NCBI GenBank assembly: GCA_051866595.1
Contig: JBJDXI010000165.1
Location: 1-6,547 of the forward strand
Origin: UBA7702 sp051866595
Lineage (GTDB): Bacteria; Bacillota; Dehalobacteriia; UBA7702
Reading direction: 5' to 3'
DNA: 6,547 bases
Part shown: in pieces, positions 1 through 5,686 of the stretch
Numbering within the stretch: the first letter of the stretch is position 1
Layout: every line of letters begins with the position of its first letter
Notes under the pieces: generated by a model
The model's input: only the letters and a program-made list of their open reading frames with translations
Database searches by the model: none
What the model was told of the DNA's origin: nothing
Position numbers and translations under genes: made by a program

Positions 1-124
1 AAAGGTTTTCCAAGCCGATGGAAGCGGTATTTTTATATCCCCAAAAAGAAAGCCCGCGGGGAAAGCGCGGACACGATCGGGTAGAGAAATACAGAAAAAC
101 AGAAAATAAACGAAACGAAAAATT

Positions 125-157
125 AAAAAAAGATGTATCATTCCCTGATTCAGGGAA
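125..157 (-). terminator. Probable intrinsic terminator of amt-PII gene
   Basis: About 18 bases past the amt stop codon, positions 141-157 form a perfect 8-bp inverted repeat (TTCCCTGA / TCAGGGAA) around a single base, so in practice a 5-6 bp stem with a small loop. Read on the minus strand it is followed, after about nine bases, by seven T residues (125-131). The gap between stem and T-run is longer than in a textbook terminator, so this is a plausible but not ideal stop signal. There is no T-run on the plus side. Confidence 0.5.
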
Positions 158-175
158 AGGGTTTAACAATGTCTT

Positions 176-1885
176 TTATTCATCGGCTTCATCCTGCAAG
201 GCATCGTAGCCTTCTTCGCCGGTGCGGATCTTGATGACATTTTCCACATCGTAAACGAAGATCTTCCCGTCGCCGTAGTGGCCGGTAAACAGCGCCAGTT
301 TGGCAACGCCCACCACTTTTTCAACGGGCACTTTGCAAACGACAATATCCACTTTGATTTTCGGCAGGAGCTTCATGCCGACTTTAACGCCGCGGTAATA
401 TTCCGCCTGACCTTTCTGCATCCCACAGCCGTGGACACGAGTCAAAGTCATGCCGGTAACGCCGATGACTTCCAGATTCCGTTTGAGGTATTCAAAGCGG
501 TTTTCATTGGTGATGATGGTGATTTTATGCATATCGGCGTTTTTCTTCACGCGACGGTCGATGACTTCCACCGCATCGTCTTCATCGGCGGGATCGCCTT
601 CTTTGCTGTGGTCCGCGATGGCCATGAGTTCCGGCGTTACCGCCAGATTGGTGCGGCCGGGGAGGAAGGATGCGGTTTCGCTGACGAGACCGTGTTCCGT
701 GAGATCGAGGCCGGTGATTTCCTCACTTTCGCTGACGCGGAGACCGACGGTATGCTTCAGCAGCTGGAATACGGCGGTGCAGGTCACAGCCACCCAGAGA
801 ATGACAACGGCAACGCCCAGAGCCTGAACTCCCAGGAAGGAGAAACCGCCGCCGTAGAGCAGGCCGCTTTCTTCGGCAAAGACACCGGTGAGGATGGTGC
901 CCACAGCGCCGCAGATACCGTGCACGCCCACGGCGCCGACGGGATCGTCTACATGGAGGACTTTATCCACAAGCTCAATACCGAAAACCACGCAGACCGA
1001 AGAAATCAGGCCGATAAAGAAGGCGCCCACGGGAGTGACCATGTCACAACCGGCGGTAATGCCCACAAGACCGGCCAAAGCGCCGTTGAGCGTCATGGAG
1101 ACATCGGGCTTTTTATATTTGATCCAGGTGATGGCCATGGCGCCGATGGCCGCCACCGCCGCGGAAAGGTTCGTGTTGACAAAGATTTTGGACGCGGAAA
1201 CAAGGGTGTCATCGCCGGTCATGGAAACGGTGGAAGCACCATTGAAACCGAACCAAGCGAACCAGAGGATGAACACGCCGAGAGCCGCCAGTGTGATGTT
1301 ACAGCCGGGAATGGCGTTGGGTTTACCGTCCTCATTGTATTTGCCGATACGGGGACCGACAATGGCGGCGCCGATCAACGCGGCCACGCCGCCAACCATA
1401 TGTACGGCGGTGGAACCGGCGAAATCATGGAAGCCGAGTTCCGCAAGCCAGCCACCGCCCCAGATCCAATGACCGGAAATGGGATAAATCAGACCGCTTA
1501 AAACAGCGCTGAAAATCAGATAAGTAGAAAATTTCGTCCGTTCCGCCATGGCGCCGGAGACGATCGTCGCCGAAGTGGCGCAGAACACGGTCTGGAAAAT
1601 CAGAAAAGCAAAGGTGGGATACGTTCCGGAATAATCTCCTTTCACCAGAAAATCCGGAGTACCGATAAGACCGAAATGAGAAGCGCCGAACATTAAACCA
1701 AAGCCGAAGACCCAGAAAATCAGGGTGCCAAGGCAGAGATCCATCACATTTTTCATGACAATGTTCCCGGAGTTTTTACCCTGGGCCAAACCGGTTTCCA
1801 CCATGCAAAAGCCGGCCTGCATAAAAAAGACCAAAGCCGCACCGAGGAGCACCCACAGGGTATCAATTGACGAGTAAAGTTCCAT
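176..1885 (-). CDS. amt: Ammonium transporter fused to a C-terminal PII (GlnB/GlnK) domain
   Basis: Conducts ammonium/ammonia across the cytoplasmic membrane as a trimer; the fused PII domain should sense ADP/ATP and 2-oxoglutarate and gate the channel from the cytoplasm. The 569 residues split into an Amt channel (about 1-400), an acidic linker (about 400-451) and PII (452-569). By comparison with E. coli AmtB, the Phe gate is F101/F214, the recruitment site W142 and S218, the conserved Asp D154, and the pore twin histidines H162 and H322. The usual cytosolic tail motif (EITGLDLTEHGL, 389-400) is intact. In PII, Q490, K491, K509, T534, the GDGK turn (538-541) and R554 align with GlnB Q39, K40, K58, T83, 87-90 and R103. 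The T-loop Tyr51 is replaced by V502, R38 by M489, and R101 by K552. The start at 1885 has AGAAGGAGG eight bases upstream. Single-gene transcript; the leader suggests antitermination control. Amt-PII fusions are known but are a minority architecture. Confidence 0.96.
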   Translation of the reverse strand: MELYSSIDTLWVLLGAALVFFMQAGFCMVETGLAQGKNSGNIVMKNVMDLCLGTLIFWVFGFGLMFGASHFGLIGTPDFLVKGDYSGTYPTFAFLIFQTVFCATSATIVSGAMAERTKFSTYLIFSAVLSGLIYPISGHWIWGGGWLAELGFHDFAGSTAVHMVGGVAALIGAAIVGPRIGKYNEDGKPNAIPGCNITLAALGVFILWFAWFGFNGASTVSMTGDDTLVSASKIFVNTNLSAAVAAIGAMAITWIKYKKPDVSMTLNGALAGLVGITAGCDMVTPVGAFFIGLISSVCVVFGIELVDKVLHVDDPVGAVGVHGICGAVGTILTGVFAEESGLLYGGGFSFLGVQALGVAVVILWVAVTCTAVFQLLKHTVGLRVSESEEITGLDLTEHGLVSETASFLPGRTNLAVTPELMAIADHSKEGDPADEDDAVEVIDRRVKKNADMHKITIITNENRFEYLKRNLEVIGVTGMTLTRVHGCGMQKGQAEYYRGVKVGMKLLPKIKVDIVVCKVPVEKVVGVAKLALFTGHYGDGKIFVYDVENVIKIRTGEEGYDALQDEADE

Positions 1886-1902
1886 AATAAATACCTCCTT
1901 CT

Positions 1903-1944
1903 AAAAAAAGATGTGAGACCGGCATGGGCAAACCGTCTCACATC
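1903..1944 (-). terminator. Leader terminator (attenuator) just before amt ribosome binding site
   Basis: Perfect 10-bp stem: GATGTGAGAC (1944-1935) pairs with GTCTCACATC (1919-1910), with a 15-base loop, followed immediately by seven T residues (1909-1903). The T-run abuts the amt Shine-Dalgarno AGAAGGAGG. With no other gene upstream on this strand, this cannot serve as the end of another operon and must act within the amt leader itself, which makes conditional termination the likely purpose. Confidence 0.85.
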
Positions 1945-1952
1945 CTTGTGAA
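1937..1952 (-). promoter_or_regulatory. Hexaloop hairpin 2 (ANTAR P2-like antiterminator)
   Basis: TTCAC (1952-1948) pairs with GTGAG (1941-1937), four Watson-Crick pairs plus one G-U, closing the loop AAGGAT (1947-1942), which has A1 and G4. Its 3' arm and half of its loop are the same bases as the 5' arm of the terminator at 1903-1944, so formation of this hairpin would block termination. This is the geometry known for the P2 hairpin of ANTAR target RNAs. Confidence 0.55.
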
Positions 1953-1966
1953 CCATATAAAACGAC

Positions 1967-1997
1967 AAAAGCGCCGCATTTTTTACAAATGCAGCGC
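1967..1997 (-). terminator. Upstream leader hairpin, possible first attenuator
   Basis: An 11-bp stem with one G-U pair: GCGCTGCATTT (1997-1987) pairs with AAATGCGGCGC (1981-1971) around a 5-base loop. On the minus strand it is followed by TTTTGTCGTTTT, an interrupted T-tract. The stem is strong, but the broken T-tract makes it a less certain terminator than the one downstream. It may instead pause RNA polymerase. Confidence 0.55.
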
Positions 1998-2005
1998 CGT
2001 TGCTG
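1992..2005 (-). promoter_or_regulatory. Hexaloop hairpin 1 (ANTAR P1-like)
   Basis: CAGC (2005-2002) pairs perfectly with GCTG (1995-1992) around the loop AACGGC (2001-1996), again with A1 and G4, about five bases after the inferred transcription start. Part of its loop and its 3' arm are also the 5' arm of the hairpin at 1967-1997, so the two exclude each other. Only four pairs, so on its own it would be weak evidence; the value is in the match with hairpin 2. Confidence 0.45.
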
Positions 2006-2016
2006 TTGATAGACGA

Positions 2017-2045
2017 ATTATATACGAATCCGACGGATCTGTCAA
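2017..2045 (-). promoter_or_regulatory. Consensus sigma-70/sigma-A promoter of amt-PII
   Basis: Read on the minus strand: TTGACA (2045-2040), a 17-base spacer, TATAAT (2022-2017). Both boxes match the consensus in all six positions at ideal spacing, so transcription should start near 2010. Such a strong unregulated-looking promoter fits a gene controlled mainly by its leader. The boxes lie about 110 bp from the divergent nfo promoter. Confidence 0.9.
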
Positions 2046-2062
2046 CGAAAAAATCCCATCAC

Positions 2063-2085
2063 CTCAAAATTTTTCACATTTTGAG
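2063..2085. repeat. Inverted repeat between divergent amt and nfo promoters
   Basis: CTCAAAAT (2063-2070) and ATTTTGAG (2078-2085) form a perfect 8-bp inverted repeat with a 7-base spacer, centred about 30 bp upstream of the amt -35 box. It could be an operator for a dimeric regulator, or an A/T-rich upstream element. It does not match the GlnR/TnrA consensus I know. The rest of the stretch from 2046 to 2154 shows nothing else I can name. Confidence 0.35.
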
Positions 2086-2154
2086 AAATGTTCCCCATCT
2101 CTCCTTTCCGCCGCGGTTCCGACGATAAAAGACAAAAATGCGACAAAAAATTCG

Positions 2155-2183
2155 GGGACAAAACCGCTTTCCTATGGTAAAAT
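2155..2183 (+). promoter_or_regulatory. Probable promoter of nfo
   Basis: GGGACA (2155-2160) and TAAAAT (2178-2183) are separated by 17 bases, matching consensus in four and five of six positions. The gene start at 2214 follows about 30 bases later, with AAGGAGG (2199-2205) eight bases before the ATG. Confidence 0.55.
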
Positions 2184-2213
2184 AAGAGCGTAAATACGAA
2201 GGAGGAATCTATT

Positions 2214-3050
2214 ATGCTGCATATCGGTTGTCATTTACCCGCGTCCAAGGGCTACCTGCACATGGCGAAAACTACCGTGGACATCGGCGGCGATACCTTT
2301 CAGTTTTTCACGAGAAATCCCCGGGGAGGAAAGGCCAAGGCCATCGACGAAAGCGACATCGCGCAATTCCTCACCTTTGCCGCGGAACATCACTTTCCTT
2401 CCATTCTGGCTCACGCGCCTTACACATTGAATCCCTGCTCCGATAAGGAAGCCACAAGGGAATTCGCCTGGAACACCTTTGCCGACGATTTAAAGCGGCT
2501 GGAATATACACCCGGTAACTTCTATAACTTTCACCCCGGCAGTCACGTAGGCCAAGGGGTGGAACAGGGCATCGCCTACATCACCGCCATGCTCAACGAT
2601 ACCCTCACCGCCGACCAGACCACCACGGTATTGCTGGAAACCATGGCCGGCAAGGGCAGTGAAATCGGAGGTAAATTTGAAGAGCTCCGGGCCATCATCG
2701 ACGGGGTGAAGCTCGACCAAAAAGTCGGCGTGTGCCTCGATACCTGCCATGTTTCCGACGGCGGCTACGATATTATCAATGATCTCGACGGCGTCATCAA
2801 CGAATTCGACCGCATCGTCGGCATCGACCGCTTAAAAGCCATCCATATCAACGACAGCAAGAACCCGCTGGGCAGCCACAAGGACCGTCACGAAAAGATC
2901 GGTGAGGGCCATATCGGCATCGACGCCTTTGAACGGATCATCAATCATCCGGCTTTACGGAACCTCCCTTTCTATCTGGAAACCCCCAACGAAGACCTCA
3001 GCGGCTACGCCCACGAAATCGCCATGCTGAAAGCCCGTTATAAAGAATAA
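2214..3050 (+). CDS. nfo: Endonuclease IV (type 2 AP endonuclease)
   Basis: Base excision repair enzyme that cuts the backbone 5' to abasic sites and removes blocked 3' ends; cytoplasmic, with three zinc ions in a TIM barrel. At 278 residues it is full length (E. coli Nfo is 285). All three family signatures are visible: LLETMAGKGSEIG near 140-152, CLDTCHVSDGGYD near 174-186, and the block from HINDSKNPLG to DRHEKIGEGHIG near 211-235. The nine zinc ligands known from E. coli Nfo all have counterparts: H67, H107, E142, D176, H179, H211, D224, H226 and E256. R37 and Y70 sit where Nfo inserts residues into the DNA helix. The start is set by AAGGAGG eight bases upstream. It is a single-gene unit with its own promoter, ending at a strong bidirectional terminator nine bases past the stop. 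No oddities. Confidence 0.97.
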   Translation: MLHIGCHLPASKGYLHMAKTTVDIGGDTFQFFTRNPRGGKAKAIDESDIAQFLTFAAEHHFPSILAHAPYTLNPCSDKEATREFAWNTFADDLKRLEYTPGNFYNFHPGSHVGQGVEQGIAYITAMLNDTLTADQTTTVLLETMAGKGSEIGGKFEELRAIIDGVKLDQKVGVCLDTCHVSDGGYDIINDLDGVINEFDRIVGIDRLKAIHINDSKNPLGSHKDRHEKIGEGHIGIDAFERIINHPALRNLPFYLETPNEDLSGYAHEIAMLKARYKE

Positions 3051-3058
3051 GATCCACG

Positions 3059-3092
3059 AAAAAACATCCCCGGCACGCCGGGGATGTTTTTT
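3059..3092. terminator. Bidirectional terminator between nfo and lipoprotein operon
   Basis: A near-perfect hairpin, AAAACATCCCCGG (3061-3073) with CCGGGGATGTTTT (3078-3090) around CACG. T-runs follow on both strands: TTTTTT at 3087-3092 on plus and the complement of 3059-3064 on minus. It lies between two convergent transcripts and can end both; the minus-strand stop codon is at 3094-3096. Confidence 0.92.
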
Positions 3093-3093
3093 G

Positions 3094-3633
3094 TTATTCA
3101 AGGTCTTTTCCGTTATCGCAGGTGTAGCGCCAGGCGATCACATCGCCGTCGCTGACGATGTAATTTCCCGCGCCGTAATTGGGGCTCCATCCGTTCACAA
3201 AGAATTCCCAGCCCGAAGCGGCGCCGCAGTCGAATTCATAGAGATTGCCGATGCCCTCCACATAGCCGCCATCGTAGGCGGGAGATTCCTCAAATTCCAT
3301 CTGGATTTTGTTGTCCCGGGTCACTTTTTTGAGAACATCCATCACGCTTTCGCCCTCTTCAAAGGCTACCGTGGTTTCGGCCAGCAAAATCCCGTCCTCC
3401 GGTACCAGTTCCTTTTTGGCCGAATCCAGCTTTTCCGGATGATCCAGAATGGTAAGGCACTCAATGGTAACGGTGCATTCGCCGCTGCCGCCGCCGGAGG
3501 AGGCCGTCTGCTCCCCTTCATCCAGGTATTCCCCGGCTTCTTCCGTGGTCACGGTACCGCAGGCGCAGAGGCCGAAAACCGCAAGACAGAGAAGCAGCAG
3601 CAGAATACCGGCTTTTTTTCCGTAATTCATCAT
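3094..3633 (-). CDS. DUF4430 lipoprotein (transcobalamin C-terminal-like domain)
   Basis: A 179-residue surface lipoprotein. Residues 1-25 are a lipoprotein signal (Lys6/7, Leu-rich core, lipobox LCAC with C25 as the lipidated cysteine), then an acidic and Gly/Ser linker to about 51. A single DUF4430 domain (about 53-176) follows, recognised by TVTIECLTIL (54-63), EEGESVMDVL (92-101), YVEGIGNLYEFDCG (124-137), GWEFFVNG (141-148) and GDVIAWRYTC (163-172). DUF4430 shares its fold with the C-terminal beta domain of transcobalamin and intrinsic factor, so ligand or partner binding outside the cell is likely, but the ligand is unknown. C58, C136 and C172 could form a disulfide. It is last in a three-gene operon: 13 bases after the previous stop, with its ribosome binding site AAGGGGG overlapping that stop codon, which suggests coupled translation. 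Two tandem ATGs exist (3633 and 3630); the first is used here. Confidence 0.88.
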   Translation of the reverse strand: MMNYGKKAGILLLLLCLAVFGLCACGTVTTEEAGEYLDEGEQTASSGGGSGECTVTIECLTILDHPEKLDSAKKELVPEDGILLAETTVAFEEGESVMDVLKKVTRDNKIQMEFEESPAYDGGYVEGIGNLYEFDCGAASGWEFFVNGWSPNYGAGNYIVSDGDVIAWRYTCDNGKDLE

Positions 3634-3646
3634 CAGAGATTCCCCC

Positions 3647-4687
3647 TTATTCCGAAGCCGCCTTCACGGCGTCAAAAAGATCGTAATAGAGCCGTCCCCA
3701 GCGGGGAACCGCCGCCGACCGTTCCTCTTCGCTCAATCCCTTGAGAGCGGTGAGGGCTTCCTCCACCGCCGGATCGCCGCTCAGCGTTTCGGCTTCTTTC
3801 ATCAGGGCGGCGAGCCGCTCCTCGGTGACGCCGCAGCGAAGCCAGGTCATATCCATATCCTCGTAAAGCACATGGTAGAGGTCGGCAAATTCCAGATAGT
3901 ACTGGCTTTTGTAGTAATCGCTGACATTTTCCTCCCCTTCGGTGAGGTTTTCGTACATCAGGGCGATGGGATCCTGTTCCGCCCAGGGGCTGTCCGTCAG
4001 GGGATCGTACCCCTCAAGCCCCGCCGAGGTCAGCGCCGTAAGTCCCAGCACCACACAGCCGGTGGTGATGCCGCTGGAACCCATGGAACCGGCGGTGAGA
4101 TTTTCACCGACGGCGGCAGTATAAGTTTCCACGGCGGAAGCGATGGCTTCTTCATAGGCCGGGTCATTCACATAGCGCACCAGCGCCGCTGCGGCCCAGC
4201 CGCCGATGTCCGGCCCCATCTCCAGCGTTTCCATCTGCTCGCAGCAGTAATCGATATAGGCCCCTTCGGTTTCTTCATCCATTTCCGCGCCGGCAGCCTG
4301 CAAAGCGAGGAAATTGAAAACGGGAACGGAAAAACTGCCGTCGGTACCGTGATCCAGCAATTCCTGTACCAGATCGCGGCCTTCATAATCATAAGGATTT
4401 TCCCCGGTCATAATAAGGGAAAGGATCACCGCGCCCCGGTGGCTTTCCTCTTCTTCTGCAGTGATTTCCCGTCCGTAGATTTCATCGCCGAGAAAGCCGT
4501 AGGCCGCGGAAACATCCCAAAAGCCTTCCAGCTCCGTTTTATCTTCATAATAAGCCACGCCCTGACGGTAAGCCTCGGCCACCCGTTCATCGGCGCCGCT
4601 CACCGTCTCGATCTTCGGTGAGCCGCAGGCGGAGCAGAAGAGCGTTGTCAATAAGAGCAAAACGCCGCAGAGAATACGCTTTTTCAT
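3647..4687 (-). CDS. Lipoprotein with probable alpha/alpha-toroid (prenyltransferase/terpenoid cyclase-like) fold
   Basis: A 346-residue lipoprotein. The signal peptide ends at lipobox CSAC with C21 lipidated. The body is almost wholly helical. Segments such as HRGAVILSLIMTGENPYDYE (83-102), VPVFNFLALQAAGAEM (121-136), GWAAAALVRY (163-172) and TTGCVVLGLTALTSAGL (208-224), separated by acidic stretches, resemble the repeated helix pairs of bacterial alpha/alpha-toroid proteins that are often joined to DUF4430 domains. The Gly-rich turn QxxDGGF of that family survives only weakly (HGTDGSF, 113-119), so the fold call is moderate. A charged helical tail (about 288-346) is not explained by the toroid. 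It sits between two DUF4430-type lipoproteins, 12 bases after the upstream stop and 13 before the next start, with the site GGGGGA just ahead of its ATG. No catalytic residues could be identified; a binding role is inferred. Confidence 0.75.
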   Translation of the reverse strand: MKKRILCGVLLLLTTLFCSACGSPKIETVSGADERVAEAYRQGVAYYEDKTELEGFWDVSAAYGFLGDEIYGREITAEEEESHRGAVILSLIMTGENPYDYEGRDLVQELLDHGTDGSFSVPVFNFLALQAAGAEMDEETEGAYIDYCCEQMETLEMGPDIGGWAAAALVRYVNDPAYEEAIASAVETYTAAVGENLTAGSMGSSGITTGCVVLGLTALTSAGLEGYDPLTDSPWAEQDPIALMYENLTEGEENVSDYYKSQYYLEFADLYHVLYEDMDMTWLRCGVTEERLAALMKEAETLSGDPAVEEALTALKGLSEEERSAAVPRWGRLYYDLFDAVKAASE

Positions 4688-4699
4688 ATCATTCCCCCG

Positions 4700-5545
4700 T
4701 TATTTAACGGTAACGGTAAGCGCCGCCATAAAGGCACAGCCTTCGTTTTCCGGAGGCAGACAGGCCACAACGGTATAGGTTCCGGCTTCTTCCAAAGTAA
4801 AGGAGACTTTTCCGTTTTCATCGCTGAATGCGCCGTCCAGAGCGGTGAGCGTGCCGTCCTCGGCCATCAGGGCGAGCTGAACGCCTTTCACCGGTTCCAG
4901 ATACGAAGCCCGGATCTCATCGGTGCCGAAGGAACCATAGAAGCCGAAGCTGTAACCGCTCACGGTGAGTTCCGCTGCCGCACCGGCTTCCGTTTCCAGA
5001 GCCGTTACCCGTTCTTCGCCGTCGCAGAGCCACAGAGCGTAATCACCGTAATTTTCCGTATCCTGATAGGCCACGAATTCCACCACATCGCCGTCTTTGA
5101 CTTCGGTCTGATCCACGGTGAGAGCTTCAAAGCCGCCGTAGGCGCTTTCGGTGTCGCCGTGGGCCGATTCGCCGTTATAAATCACCGACCAGGAATCGCC
5201 GCTGTTTTCAAAAGCGCCGTTGATCCAACCGCCATCCACCTGCATATAAGAAGCGGGATCCGCTGTAAAATCGTCGCCGTACAATTCTTCATGGAGAGCG
5301 ACCATCACATCAAGGGCGGAAACCGCCGTATCCGCAGAAACCTGATCGGCAAAGACGTTGTTTTCCGCGGCATCGGCGGAAACGGTGATTTCCCCGTAGG
5401 GACGAACAAAAGCGCCGCCGACCTGAGCGTCGGCGTAAACCGTCACCGAAGGCGGAGCAGCCGTTTCCTCACTGCCGCCGCAGGCGCAGAAGCCAAGGAG
5501 TGCCATGCCGCACAACAGAGCCGCAAATAAACTTTTTTTCTTCAT
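4700..5545 (-). CDS. Lipoprotein with DUF4430-like domain and C-terminal beta-sandwich
   Basis: First gene of the operon, 281 residues. Signal peptide MKKKSLFAAL to lipobox FCAC, with C22 lipidated, then a short spacer. Residues about 48-165 look like a divergent DUF4430 domain: TAVSALDVMVALHEELYG (73-90) corresponds to the VxDVL helix, SWSVIYNGESA (118-128) to the GWxxxVNG strand, and VKDGDVVEFVAYQD (149-162) to the GDxIxWxY strand. Residues about 188-281 form a beta-rich Ig-like/carboxypeptidase-regulatory-like module, with DENGKVSFTLEEAGTYTVVA (242-261) typical of such folds. The domain calls rest on pattern only. It is very acidic, as suits an exposed protein. The start at 5545 has GAGGG eight bases upstream. 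Its leader carries a terminator-like hairpin, so the whole operon may be attenuated. It probably binds a ligand or partner jointly with the two following gene products. Confidence 0.78.
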   Translation of the reverse strand: MKKKSLFAALLCGMALLGFCACGGSEETAAPPSVTVYADAQVGGAFVRPYGEITVSADAAENNVFADQVSADTAVSALDVMVALHEELYGDDFTADPASYMQVDGGWINGAFENSGDSWSVIYNGESAHGDTESAYGGFEALTVDQTEVKDGDVVEFVAYQDTENYGDYALWLCDGEERVTALETEAGAAAELTVSGYSFGFYGSFGTDEIRASYLEPVKGVQLALMAEDGTLTALDGAFSDENGKVSFTLEEAGTYTVVACLPPENEGCAFMAALTVTVK

Positions 5546-5565
5546 GTTTTATTCCCTCATTTCTT

Positions 5566-5620
5566 AAAATAAAAAGGGGATGGAACCTCAAACGCGCTGT
5601 TCCGATTTGAAATTCATCCC
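5566..5620 (-). terminator. Leader attenuator-like hairpin of lipoprotein operon
   Basis: On the minus strand, GGGATG (5620-5615) pairs with CATCCC (5582-5577), and the 3' arm is followed by CTTTTTATTTT (5576-5566). Inside, GGAAC (5603-5599) can pair with GTTCC (5586-5582), while TCAAA (5610-5606) can pair with TTTGA (5593-5589). These two inner pairings cross, so they are either alternatives or a pseudoknot. The hairpin begins only about three bases after the inferred transcription start and ends 20 bases before the first ATG. The neighbouring gene on the right has its own terminator, so this one probably acts on the lipoprotein operon. Confidence 0.55.
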
Positions 5621-5629
5621 TTCTTCTTC

Positions 5630-5657
5630 ATTATATCATGGTTTAGCCCGCTGTCAA
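5630..5657 (-). promoter_or_regulatory. Consensus promoter of the three-gene lipoprotein operon
   Basis: On the minus strand, TTGACA (5657-5652), a 16-base spacer and TATAAT (5635-5630): both boxes are perfect. Transcription should start near 5623, giving a leader of roughly 78 nt. A small inverted repeat, CCGCT/AGCGG (5658-5671), abuts the -35 box on its upstream side and might be an operator or chance. Confidence 0.85.
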
Positions 5658-5686
5658 CCGCTGCGGAGCGGATTTCCTTCCCAGGC

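Larger units (their letters stand above)
1886..2010 (-). ncRNA. Structured 5' leader of amt with ANTAR-type hexaloop hairpins (putative)
   Basis: Predicted untranslated leader of about 125 nt between the inferred start of transcription (near 2010) and the amt ATG. It contains, in order of transcription, hexaloop hairpin 1 (2005-1992), a GC-rich hairpin with T-rich tail (1997-1967), hexaloop hairpin 2 (1952-1937) and a strong terminator hairpin (1944-1903), directly followed by the ribosome binding site AAGGAGG (1900-1894). Each hexaloop hairpin overlaps the 5' arm of the next terminator, so the pairs are mutually exclusive. Known ANTAR target RNAs (e.g. of EutV, NasR, AmiR) consist of two small hairpins with six-base loops having A at position 1 and G at position 4. 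Both loops here fit. The assignment is inference from this pattern; the 39-nt distance between the two hairpins seems long for the class, and no ANTAR protein gene is in the window. Confidence 0.6.

Noticed and set aside
53..60. Palindrome CCCGCGGG near the left edge
   Set aside because: It has no room for a loop and no convincing T-run or promoter beside it. Eight-base palindromes of this composition are expected by chance.
18..209. A 63-codon open frame on the plus strand near the left edge
   Set aside because: There is no ribosome binding site, the sequence is low-complexity and Lys/Arg rich, and it runs through the amt terminator and into the amt 3' end.
176..532. Internal start at 532 that would yield a free PII protein
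   Set aside because: The ATG of M452 aligns with the usual PII start, but no Shine-Dalgarno-like sequence precedes it and the reading frame is continuous with Amt, so a fusion is the simpler reading.
278..1501. A 407-codon open frame on the plus strand, opposite amt
   Set aside because: Its translation is compositionally odd (His, Gly, Asp rich) with no recognisable domain, it has no ribosome binding site, and the opposite strand encodes a full and well-conserved Amt. It is an antisense shadow of a gene rich in G/C third positions.
2046..2100. Possible GlnR/TnrA nitrogen operator upstream of amt
   Set aside because: Only one half of TGTNA-N7-TNACA can be found (TGTGA on the minus strand); the second half-site is missing.
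3091..4621. Open frames on the plus strand at 3091-3744 and 3872-4621, opposite the lipoproteins
   Set aside because: Both lie antisense to lipoprotein genes with good signal peptides and ribosome binding sites, and neither shows a domain or start signal of its own.
5546..5640. Cobalamin riboswitch before the transcobalamin-like operon
   Set aside because: The leader is only about 78 nt, far too short for the roughly 200-nt cobalamin aptamer, and no B12-box-like motif is visible.
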